A stretch of DNA of 57,738 nucleotides from an uncultured Lachnospiraceae bacterium. Lineage in GTDB: Bacteria; Bacillota; Clostridia; Lachnospirales; Lachnospiraceae. The notes beneath the pieces were generated by a model. The model was not told where the DNA came from, made no database searches, and was given only the letters and a program-made list of their open reading frames with translations. The translations under genes were made by a program, and so were the position numbers. The stretch covers positions 1 to 57,738 of the forward strand of contig CAJUJL010000016.1 of assembly GCA_910586725.1 (NCBI GenBank), read 5' to 3'. This document shows positions 1-7,423 of this stretch, piece after piece (within the stretch, counting starts at the first letter, position 1; every line of letters starts with the position of its first letter).

Positions 1-38
1 TAATCTTATCTTACATCAGTTTGGAGGTTTACACAAAC

Positions 39-55
39 TTTGGGATACTCCCAAA
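39..55. promoter_or_regulatory. operator-like inverted repeat, copy 1
   Basis: The sequence reads TTTGGG-ATACT-CCCAAA, a perfect 6-bp inverted repeat. Similar but looser elements lie in front of the HxlR gene (895-917) and near 1595-1617. HxlR-family repressors bind short inverted repeats, so this may be an operator of a gene lying left of the window. The rest of 1-180 shows no convincing gene. Confidence 0.3.
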
Positions 56-181
56 CAGTAGGTTTTTCAGCGGCCTCCCGATATAAGGGGGGGGAACGCA
101 AGGCCCGCCGTGTAAGCATATTACCTCTTATTTCCCCGGATTCCAAGTAATTTCCGTTATCAGGCTGCCCGGTCTGCCTGG

Positions 182-235
182 AAAAAAAGCAGACCGCCGC
201 ATATGGCGGATAAAGTCCATAGTGCGGCGGTTAGC
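182..235 (-). terminator. rho-independent terminator of the nitroreductase gene
   Basis: On the minus strand an AGC-(TA)-ACCGCCGCA arm pairs with TGCGGCGGT-(CT)-GCT and is followed by seven T residues. It lies about 45 bp past the nitroreductase stop codon. Confidence 0.85.
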
Positions 236-280
236 TTTTGTGCATCTCTTGTCATTTAATTTGTCACGGCATAAGCCTGT

Positions 281-799
281 CTATACTGTTTCGTAGGAAA
301 CCAGTTCTTCCACCGGGATACGTGTCTGTAAATGGCGCTCCGGGTCAGCCGCTTCCTCGTCCGAATACCCGACTGCAAGGATATTGACCGGCTCCAGATT
401 ATCCGGCAGCCCGAACTCCCTGCTTATCACATCCGGCTTGAAATAGCAAATCCACACGGAGCCAAGCCCTAATTCCGTTGCCTGCAGCATCATGTGGTCT
501 GTCAGTATGGAGGCGTCTATGTCGGCGGTCTGCTTCTTATCAAACGGGCGCACCCATGCCTTTCCGTGGTCAGCGCAGACGATGACCGCCAGCGGCGCTC
601 CGTAAAGGTTCGCCCCTTTCCCAATCTTCGCAAGCCCCTCACTGCTCTGGACGACGATCAGACGGACGGGCTGGAGGTTGGCCGCTGTCGGCGCAACATG
701 GGCAGCCTCCAGAATCTTTTGCAGCTTTTCTTCCTCCACTTTCTTGTCCTTATAGCTCCGGACGGAATAACGCTTCTTTGCAATTTCGATAAAATCCAT
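281..799 (-). CDS. nitroreductase family FMN-dependent oxidoreductase
   Basis: A 172-residue protein of the compact nitroreductase family, which uses FMN and NAD(P)H to reduce nitro groups, quinones or similar electrophiles in the cytoplasm. The N-terminus has the family signature RYSVRSY (residues 10-16), an FMN-phosphate-binding arginine region, followed by the APTAANLQP stretch (about 36-44) and the GLGSVWI motif (about 111-117). The length matches short clostridial members. It is transcribed divergently from an HxlR-type regulator 150 bp away, which is the usual arrangement of a regulator with its redox target gene. The true substrate cannot be read from sequence. A strong terminator follows at 182-235. 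Confidence 0.9.
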   Translation of the reverse strand: MDFIEIAKKRYSVRSYKDKKVEEEKLQKILEAAHVAPTAANLQPVRLIVVQSSEGLAKIGKGANLYGAPLAVIVCADHGKAWVRPFDKKQTADIDASILTDHMMLQATELGLGSVWICYFKPDVISREFGLPDNLEPVNILAVGYSDEEAADPERHLQTRIPVEELVSYETV

Positions 800-894
800 A
801 GTGGCAAATCCTCTCTTTCTATTGTATACTGAACGTGTTGGTTAACCGTTGACCTAAATTTTAGCAGGATACAGAAATTCCGCAAGAATGCACT

Positions 895-917
895 TTTTGG
901 GTAGATACTTCCCAAAA
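895..917. promoter_or_regulatory. operator-like inverted repeat, copy 2, in the nitroreductase/HxlR divergent region
   Basis: TTTTGGG-9-CCCAAAA lies 31 bp upstream of the HxlR start, in the 149-bp divergent intergenic region. The spacer contains GATACT, shared with the copy at 39-55. It is a good candidate site for the adjacent HxlR regulator to bind, controlling itself and possibly the nitroreductase. The HxlR gene itself has a GGAGAGG ribosome site shortly before its ATG. Confidence 0.45.
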
Positions 918-948
918 GGGTAGCTATAAAAAGGAGAGGATACAGACA

Positions 949-1317
949 ATGAAATATTCAAAAGACCAGTTCAACTGCCCGGTGGAGGCCACGCTGTTTT
1001 TGATTGGCGGGAAATACAAGCCCCTCATCCTCTGGTACCTGATAGAAAAACCGCTCCACTACATGGAGCTGCAGCGCATGATCCCGAAAGCGACACCCAA
1101 AATGCTGTCGCAGCAGTTACATGATTTGGAGGAATGCGGGATGCTGCACCGGGAGGTCATCCCGGACAAGCCGCCCAGGACACTGTACTCCCTCACCCCA
1201 TTTGGACGCAGCATCATTCCCGTGCTGGATGCCATGTGCGATTGGGGCGCGGGCTTTTTGGACGGGCTGGACATCCAGCCGCCATGCTGTACAAAAAAGT
1301 CAGCAGGAGAACCGTGA
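949..1317 (+). CDS. HxlR-family winged-helix transcriptional regulator
   Basis: A 122-residue HxlR-family DNA-binding protein. The start CPVEATLFLIGGKYK (residues 9-23) and the following winged helix (QRMIPKATPKMLSQQL, about 42-58) are typical. Cys9 sits where redox-sensing members such as YodB carry their conserved N-terminal cysteine, so sensing of electrophiles or oxidants is plausible but unproven. A CC pair near the C-terminus (about 113-114) gives further thiols. It is divergent from the nitroreductase gene and is the only likely gene on the plus strand of the whole window. The stop codon lies inside a terminator hairpin. Confidence 0.92.
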   Translation: MKYSKDQFNCPVEATLFLIGGKYKPLILWYLIEKPLHYMELQRMIPKATPKMLSQQLHDLEECGMLHREVIPDKPPRTLYSLTPFGRSIIPVLDAMCDWGAGFLDGLDIQPPCCTKKSAGEP

Positions 1318-1338
1318 CAGGCTTTCCTGCTGACTTTT
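1295..1338. terminator. terminator overlapping the HxlR stop codon
   Basis: A perfect 14-bp inverted repeat (AAAAGTCAGCAGGA / TCCTGCTGACTTTT) spans the HxlR stop codon. A/T runs on both flanks make it usable in both directions, so it could also end transcripts from the broken gene on the minus strand. Confidence 0.8.
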
Positions 1339-1539
1339 CATAACTGTATATCCGATGCCAATGGGAAAACCCGTTTTTAAATACAAGCCGGGAAACTGAT
1401 GCGTTCTTTACCTTCCCCACTTTGCCTAACTGCTCCGGCGCAAATAGATGGATTATTGTCTTTATGGCAAAGGCATGAGTTACTATCAGAATATTACTGC
1501 TTTCCCCATCCCATGCCTGACTATGTAAAAACGAACCAT
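1339..1539 (-). pseudogene. remnant of a histidine-phosphatase (phosphoglycerate mutase-like) gene
   Basis: One minus-strand frame starts with MVRFYIVRHG (ATG at 1539), the N-terminal RHG motif that carries the phospho-accepting histidine. About 25 bases later another frame continues with NILIVTHAFAIKTII, the C-terminal VTH motif of the same superfamily, then runs to about 1339. The roughly 100 residues that normally separate the motifs are gone and the frames differ, so this is an internal deletion with frameshift. No function is expected. Confidence 0.7.
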
Positions 1540-1594
1540 GCTTGTCATCTCCGCTGACAGTATAAAGAATCGTCGCCAAAATAGCAAACAGTTA

Positions 1595-1617
1595 CTTTTG
1601 GGGTAGTACCTATTCCC
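1595..1617. promoter_or_regulatory. operator-like element, copy 3, upstream of the broken phosphatase gene
   Basis: CTTTTGGGGTAG-TACCTATTCCC resembles the element at 895-917 with one inserted base and a poorer right arm. It sits about 60 bp upstream of the pseudogene start on the minus strand. The rest of 1340-1753 contains only the pseudogene remnant and no other gene. Confidence 0.25.
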
Positions 1618-1753
1618 TCCCCCTGAACGTGCCAGCCATTCCCCGACAAGGCTCCACTGACGATGCATATAGGATTAAATGTTTTTTTATAAAAGAGAAA
1701 TGATCAAAATCCTCCCGCATCTGACACTTACTAAATCTAAAGAATTAAATATT

Positions 1754-4546
1754 TTATCTCAATTCCAGAATATTATCCGCATCCCCGATGGCCAGCAAAG
1801 CTCCTTTCGGCAGACGGTACGGCTGTCTGCTTTTCAGCTTCTGGTCGTTGTAAAAAGTACCGTTTGAGGAACAGTCCGTTACCTGGTACACGCCGTCCGG
1901 CAGCATTTCAATGATACAGTGAACTCTGCTTACCTGGCCATGCACAAGCTGAATGTCACACATGGTTTTTCTTCCGACCGTGCATTTTTCGCCGGGGCCG
2001 ATGGGGTATCGTTTTCCCTGAAAAATTCCAAAAGCTCCGTAAATTTCTCCTGTTGCTTCTCTCGTTCCATTGCCCTGATTTTTCTTTTTGGATGATCGTA
2101 CTATGACAATGATCAGAATCAGAAGTAAAATGGAAAATATCACGACGGCGGCTAATACGATATATAAAACCGTATTGTCTTTCACCTCTTCCATGGTTCC
2201 GTTGGATTCTGTTTTGTATGTGACGTCTGTTTGGCCGTCTCCGTTTTGATCCACTTCAAGATATGTAGCGTCTGCCGCGTTTGTATTTGAGGCCGCTTTT
2301 GTAACATCCGTAACTTCAATGCCCGGAAATTCCCTGACGTCGACGTATTCTCCGGAATCGTCGGGAAAACTGACCGTATAATCCATTGTGCCGATGCCAT
2401 ATCCTTCGATTTGGACGTCATAATCTTTTTCCATATTCAGACGCAGGATTTTCGCCTGGTCTTCGATTAAATTTCCGTTTTCGTCTTCACTTTGGATTGT
2501 TTCATAGGTCAGAGAGCCAAAGGATGTTCTGGTATTTTCGGAATCTGCTTTGGAGGAAAGGGCGTCTTCTCCATTGCTTACCGTTACGTCTACCGGGCAT
2601 GCAATGCGGATATGGACATATTTGGCGCCGGAAATCTGATTTGCAATGTCTTCAAAGAAGAATACCAGATCGTCAGCGGAATCTACTTCAAAATGAAGTC
2701 CCGGGCTTGCAATGCCTTCCATCAGCTGTTGGGCGCTGTAAATTTCGCTGCTGTCTACCGACATGAAAAAGCCCAGCGTGTAAATATAATATCCTTTTTC
2801 TTTCAGTTCCTCTGCGTATGCAAGCAAAGGCGCGGAAAAACCGGAACTGTCGGATATGCCTTCATTTGGAAGCCCGTCTGACATTAATACGATGATTTTC
2901 TTTTCTATCGTGCTTTCCTGCAGCATACGGTCCGCTTCTTCCAAGCCGGCGTATATATTTGTCGAGCCGCCCGTATAGATGTCTCCGATGCAGTCCGTCA
3001 ACGCCTGTTTTTCGTCGGTCAATTCACAGTCAACGTTTGCACCGCTATTATAGGTAACGACAGAAATTCTGGATGCTTCCTCATATTCAAATACGGTATC
3101 CAAAAAATTTAAGGATGCTTCTTTCGTCTGATTGATTGGCTCTCCATCCATGCTGCCGGAACAGTCTAAAACTAATACGATGTCTCTGACGACATCTGTT
3201 TCTTCTTTTTTCTTATTTATCTTCCAGTAAATATTTGAATATTTATCAATAAGCTGCAATAATTTTTTCCTGTTTTCTGTCTGTGAAGCGCTAAGGGAAA
3301 GCAGATCATTGGCTGTCTGGACATTCTCACTGTGGAAAAGCTTGTTCACTTCATTCAGAAGGCCTCTGTTATTCAGATAATCGTCTAGCCATGACTCCGC
3401 AAAATGATTTCCATACATCTGAAACTGTATATATCCCTGAAAACAGGCCAGAAAGACCTGTCCGTTTTCCATCGTGCCGCTGCTATCAAAAGAAGTCTCC
3501 GCATTTAACATTCCCTGCTTTAAATAATAGTCTGTTGTATAAAGCAGCGCAAGTTTTAATTCATTTGAAGCCACGTTTGTCGTGTTAAAACAAACTTCCA
3601 GTCCGGCAACGCCCAGTTCTATGCCTTTTAAAACAGGATTCATGTTACACAGTGATCCCCATCCTTCCTCCAGGCATTTCTTCCATGCATAAGACGCCAT
3701 TTTTTTTGCGGCGTATTCTTCTCCTGAATCTTTTAAACATTTGATAACGTCATCCGCTGCTTTTATAAAATTACGATCCGGGGAAGCAGAATTTTCACAT
3801 GCGTCTCTTGCCGATTTCAATAAGGCAATACGTTCTTCACAAACCTGCTGAAGCGCCATATATTCTGAATACTTGTCTATAAATTCCTCTGCCGTATCTC
3901 CGACTTCAATTCCTACGGATAAGAATTTATTCCATTTTTTGATTTCCGCATTTTTTCCGGCAAGTTTCTCAAGATGCTCAGCTGCTTCTTCCGCTGACAT
4001 ACCCTTTATGGCATCTTTGCCATTTGTGGCGTCTTTCAAAAGATCTAACAGTTTATTGGCAAATTTTAGTTCCGTATTATCTAACTGTTCAAAAACATTG
4101 CTGTTTTTGGCGTCGTATGTCAGATAATCCATAAGAAGCGTTTCATAAACATATTTTTTCTCATTCCCAAAATTACTTTGGAATTCGTTGTTAAAAAGCC
4201 CGCTCCATGCCGCTGACAGAATTACCTGCAGCTTGTCTTCCCACAAGCTTTCTCCCAACTGCTTATAGACAGGATCTGAAAAATTACAAAACATCGGATA
4301 TAACCCATCCCCGCCCTGATCGATTCCATGTATCATCGTCTGTGCCATCCAAATGTCATAGTCAGATCCAGAGTCTTTTGCTTTGTTTCCCTGTTTGTTA
4401 AGATCCTTTTCCAGATTGTCCATAGATTCTTCTTCCTGTGCCACTCCCTGCGCCCGGACAGGTTTGCTTACGCAAAAAACGCCGGCCGCAAGGACGATGG
4501 CAAGAATCAGAGACAAAATTCTTTTTACGCTGTTTTTCATTTTCAA
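1754..4546 (-). CDS. secreted-side VWA domain, transmembrane, cytoplasmic FHA protein
   Basis: A 930-residue membrane protein with a signal peptide (1-33), a helical, charged region to about residue 440, and a von Willebrand A domain with an intact MIDAS start DCSGSMDG near residue 462 and LMSDGLPNEG further on. A transmembrane helix (about 793-816) is followed by a C-terminal FHA domain (835-930). The FHA has the phosphothreonine-pocket residues: Arg859 in VGRK, SRVH, and SSNGT. The topology puts the metal-dependent adhesion fold outside and the phosphothreonine reader inside. It is the last gene of the cluster, 22 bp after the protease-FHA gene, with GGAAGGAG before the start. The sister gene 31892-33706 has the same plan. 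The ligand is unknown. Confidence 0.88.
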   Translation of the reverse strand: MKMKNSVKRILSLILAIVLAAGVFCVSKPVRAQGVAQEEESMDNLEKDLNKQGNKAKDSGSDYDIWMAQTMIHGIDQGGDGLYPMFCNFSDPVYKQLGESLWEDKLQVILSAAWSGLFNNEFQSNFGNEKKYVYETLLMDYLTYDAKNSNVFEQLDNTELKFANKLLDLLKDATNGKDAIKGMSAEEAAEHLEKLAGKNAEIKKWNKFLSVGIEVGDTAEEFIDKYSEYMALQQVCEERIALLKSARDACENSASPDRNFIKAADDVIKCLKDSGEEYAAKKMASYAWKKCLEEGWGSLCNMNPVLKGIELGVAGLEVCFNTTNVASNELKLALLYTTDYYLKQGMLNAETSFDSSGTMENGQVFLACFQGYIQFQMYGNHFAESWLDDYLNNRGLLNEVNKLFHSENVQTANDLLSLSASQTENRKKLLQLIDKYSNIYWKINKKKEETDVVRDIVLVLDCSGSMDGEPINQTKEASLNFLDTVFEYEEASRISVVTYNSGANVDCELTDEKQALTDCIGDIYTGGSTNIYAGLEEADRMLQESTIEKKIIVLMSDGLPNEGISDSSGFSAPLLAYAEELKEKGYYIYTLGFFMSVDSSEIYSAQQLMEGIASPGLHFEVDSADDLVFFFEDIANQISGAKYVHIRIACPVDVTVSNGEDALSSKADSENTRTSFGSLTYETIQSEDENGNLIEDQAKILRLNMEKDYDVQIEGYGIGTMDYTVSFPDDSGEYVDVREFPGIEVTDVTKAASNTNAADATYLEVDQNGDGQTDVTYKTESNGTMEEVKDNTVLYIVLAAVVIFSILLLILIIVIVRSSKKKNQGNGTREATGEIYGAFGIFQGKRYPIGPGEKCTVGRKTMCDIQLVHGQVSRVHCIIEMLPDGVYQVTDCSSNGTFYNDQKLKSRQPYRLPKGALLAIGDADNILELR

Positions 4547-4568
4547 TCTTTCTCCTTCCGCAATATCT

Positions 4569-5951
4569 CTACATTTTATTTTTATCTATCACGACAAAGC
4601 TCTCCCCCGGATGCCCCAGATAAAACGTTTCTCCTGCATGCAGGACAACCGGACGGTTTGGCTGCAGACGTGTGCCGTTTACAAACGTTCCATAGGTAGA
4701 ACCCACATCCTGAAGATAAACCTCTCCATTGTACAGTATAATCTCACAATGCTTGCTGCTGATGCCCTTTGTCGCAGCCGGATATATAATTTCACTCTGC
4801 GGATCTCTTCCCACGCGGATGCGCCCGTTGATCGCAAACCGCCTTCCAAAAAATAATCCGGAGACTCCCTGAAGACGAAATCCGCTGTCTTTTGGGGATT
4901 GGCTCTCATGACTCTCTTCTGATTTTTTCTTTCCTGAAACTGCGGTAAGTATGATTACGATCAACAGTCCTGTTACTCCAAGGCCGAGCCACATGATTAA
5001 TTCGTTCCGGGAACCGTTTTCTGCATTCTTGTCGGCCTCTTCCGCTTCTTCTCCTGTCTCGTCCCCGCCGTCTGATGTATTTTCCTCAATCGTTTCTTTT
5101 CCTTTCGTCCCTGTTTCGTAGGGAATGCCAAGATCTTGCAGCGCTTCCATTGCGTAATCAATAATAACGGAGCCTCCATATTCCGCTCCGTCGCCCGCGA
5201 TAAATGTATTGATTGCTATGACATTGCCGTCCGCCGTCACAAGCGGACCTCCGGAATTGCCATGGTTGATATGCGCGTCATGCTGGATAAATTCCGTATC
5301 CCTTTGGTTTTCCAATGTTTTGAAGCTGGAAATTACGCCCTGCGTCCCTGTTACGTCTTCAATGCGGGCGGGAATATACTTATCTGTGTTAAAATCAGCA
5401 TTGGAGGGGTAACCAAATGCATAGATGGTATCCATCACATCCGCATCCCTGCTTGACATAAGCGGTAATGCAGCTCTGCCTTTTACGTGCTGTTCCGCTT
5501 TTAGAATTGCAAAGTCCGGATAATCATCCGGCGCGTATATCACGCTGCATCTTACCATATGGGCTTCGTCTGGTGTGTAATAATATTCACCGTTTTGAAC
5601 AGAAAAGGTGATTGCGTCGTTATCCAGAAGAATATAGATTGCATCCGAAATTGTGCCGTCTTCTTTTTCAACCACATGCCTGTTTGTGATAAAAATATCG
5701 GTTTCTTCCCCAACTGTTCCAATGCCGAATCCGCTTCCTGTGCCAAAGCCTTCATCCATCAAATTAAAGATACGGACAACGCCGTTGCGCGTTTCTTTCA
5801 CAGATGTTTTTTCCATTCCGTCAGAAACGTTGCTTATGGCAGGATGTCCTGCTTTTGCAGTTAGGGAATTTGCTAAAATACCAGAGGAACACATGCAAAA
5901 TAGGATGATTCCAAAAAGAGCCTTCGCAAGGGCGTCTTTTGTAAACTTCAT
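4569..5951 (-). CDS. extracytoplasmic trypsin-like serine protease fused to TM and cytoplasmic FHA domain
   Basis: A 460-residue fusion: signal peptide or anchor (about 8-28), an HtrA/trypsin-like protease domain (about 55-275) with the full triad His92 (TNRHVV), Asp146 (YPDFAIL) and Ser233 (GNSGGP), an acidic linker (287-315), a TM helix (317-338) and an FHA domain (360-456; GRDP, SSKH, GSTYGT). No PDZ domain is present, unlike DegP or HtrA. The protease faces outside and the FHA faces the cytoplasm, so cytoplasmic phosphorylation could recruit or tune it. It may process the secreted repeat proteins of the cluster (inference). AAGGGAG precedes the ATG. A hairpin lies in the 200-bp gap before this gene. 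Confidence 0.88.
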   Translation of the reverse strand: MKFTKDALAKALFGIILFCMCSSGILANSLTAKAGHPAISNVSDGMEKTSVKETRNGVVRIFNLMDEGFGTGSGFGIGTVGEETDIFITNRHVVEKEDGTISDAIYILLDNDAITFSVQNGEYYYTPDEAHMVRCSVIYAPDDYPDFAILKAEQHVKGRAALPLMSSRDADVMDTIYAFGYPSNADFNTDKYIPARIEDVTGTQGVISSFKTLENQRDTEFIQHDAHINHGNSGGPLVTADGNVIAINTFIAGDGAEYGGSVIIDYAMEALQDLGIPYETGTKGKETIEENTSDGGDETGEEAEEADKNAENGSRNELIMWLGLGVTGLLIVIILTAVSGKKKSEESHESQSPKDSGFRLQGVSGLFFGRRFAINGRIRVGRDPQSEIIYPAATKGISSKHCEIILYNGEVYLQDVGSTYGTFVNGTRLQPNRPVVLHAGETFYLGHPGESFVVIDKNKM

Positions 5952-6043
5952 TCTGTTTTTCTCCCTTCATCAAAATAATTTATGGGCAGTTGGAAAAGCG
6001 CTTGTTCTATAACGATTTCAATGGACGAAACAAATCTTCTGTG

Positions 6044-6085
6044 AAAGAACGGCAGATACCACGTTTGAATGATGTGGCACTGCCG
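6044..6085 (-). terminator. hairpin in the gap between two FHA genes; possible attenuator
   Basis: On the minus strand CGGCAG-TG-CCAC pairs with GTGG-TAT-CTGCCG across an 11-base loop and is followed by TTCTTT. The T run is short, so this may be only a partial terminator or processing site that lowers expression of the last two cluster genes. The remaining bases of 5952-6151 hold no gene. Confidence 0.45.
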
Positions 6086-6151
6086 CCTGTTGCAATTTTA
6101 TTTTTGCGCTCTATGCTATTTTGTCGTTACGCTTTTCTTTTTTATTTTACG

Positions 6152-7396
6152 CTACCCCAGTTTAATTTCATTGCTGCCGTCTGCCAGCGTCAGCGTCGTG
6201 CCGGCCGGTAATTCCATAGGCGCATCCTTTTGCAGACGCACGCCGTTTACAAATGTGCCGTTTAGTGAATGGTCTTTGACAATGTAAGAATTTGTCGCAG
6301 CTTTAAATCGGATGCTGCAATGAATTTTACTTACGTTTGGATGTGCAAGAACCATATTTGCACTCTGGCTGCTCTTTCCGACAACAACTTTGCGGTCTTC
6401 CGGAAGCGAAAAGCCCTGTCCTGCTGCAACGCCCTTCGTACATCTGACCTGTCCCATCGGAGGCATTGCCGGTTCAACGCGCGGCTGTGGCGGAGCTGCC
6501 GGCTGGGGGGCTGCTTCAAAGGCCGCAGACGTCTGCACAGGCGCAGCATTTGATACAGACACAACATTTGATTCCTTCCGGATTTCGGGCTGCGAAGCGA
6601 CAGACTGCTCTGCATATGTGTTTACGCTGCCGGATACGTCATATCCCGCTCCTGTTTGTTCGGAAACGCTGCTCTTTGCATTTCCGGTAAACATAGATGC
6701 TACACTCACAATGAGCATCAATAAAAATATGATAAATGCAATTAAATACGCTATTCCCCACAAACAGGAAATCATTTTTGCCATCATGGAATCCATGGAT
6801 CCTAAACCTAAGCCGCCTAAAGCTCCCAGACCGCCAAAGCTTTGTGCGCTTATATTTTTTGCAACTATATTTGGAAGCACAAATTGAAAAACCGCAAAAA
6901 TTATGCTTCCAATCAGTCCATATACCATACTGATGATCAATGAGATATACTTCGTCCACTTCAGGCAGAACCCCAGTAACAGTATAATTATCACAATAAC
7001 CGCCAGTATGTAAACAACCCAGAGGATAGCCCTCTGCATGGCATAAACAGCTGCCAATTCCGGAGAACTAATGTCCTCATCCGATTCTACACCCAAAAAA
7101 GAGAGATAACTGTTCGTCATGATACGGAAAGGGGTAATACTCGAAATCTTTATTCCGTTTTCCTCTTCAGCCTTAGCGATTTCTTCATCCAGTTCCTCCT
7201 GTACGGCATCCATATCCATACCGCCTAATTGTTCGGCAAGATCCATCATTTCAGATGACATCATCTTATTGTACATTTTTACAACAGCTTTTCCATTGAT
7301 ATGGTAGGCCGGTAAAAACATGGTAATCAGCACAATTGCTGACAAAATCATCAGCGCAAGCATCTGCCATAATTGCATTGTTTTTTTCTGTTTCAT
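6152..7396 (-). CDS. four-TM membrane protein with C-terminal FHA domain
   Basis: A 414-residue protein with TM1 at 12-30, an outside loop of about 90 residues (32-121, acidic), TM2 123-145, TM3 150-174, TM4 211-236, a Pro/Ala-rich cytoplasmic linker (286-314) and an FHA domain (315-414). The FHA keeps SKIHC and SLNGTFVNG, but the usual GR at the start of the phospho-binding edge is GK (Lys341). The plan (one helix, loop, three helices, FHA) matches the gene at 29097-30014, so they are paralogues. A strong AAAGGAGG precedes the start, 27 bp after the LRR gene. The role of the membrane part is unknown. Confidence 0.85.
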   Translation of the reverse strand: MKQKKTMQLWQMLALMILSAIVLITMFLPAYHINGKAVVKMYNKMMSSEMMDLAEQLGGMDMDAVQEELDEEIAKAEEENGIKISSITPFRIMTNSYLSFLGVESDEDISSPELAAVYAMQRAILWVVYILAVIVIIILLLGFCLKWTKYISLIISMVYGLIGSIIFAVFQFVLPNIVAKNISAQSFGGLGALGGLGLGSMDSMMAKMISCLWGIAYLIAFIIFLLMLIVSVASMFTGNAKSSVSEQTGAGYDVSGSVNTYAEQSVASQPEIRKESNVVSVSNAAPVQTSAAFEAAPQPAAPPQPRVEPAMPPMGQVRCTKGVAAGQGFSLPEDRKVVVGKSSQSANMVLAHPNVSKIHCSIRFKAATNSYIVKDHSLNGTFVNGVRLQKDAPMELPAGTTLTLADGSNEIKLG

Positions 7397-7423
7397 AGAA
7401 ATCCTCCTTTGTTTGCCTTTGAT

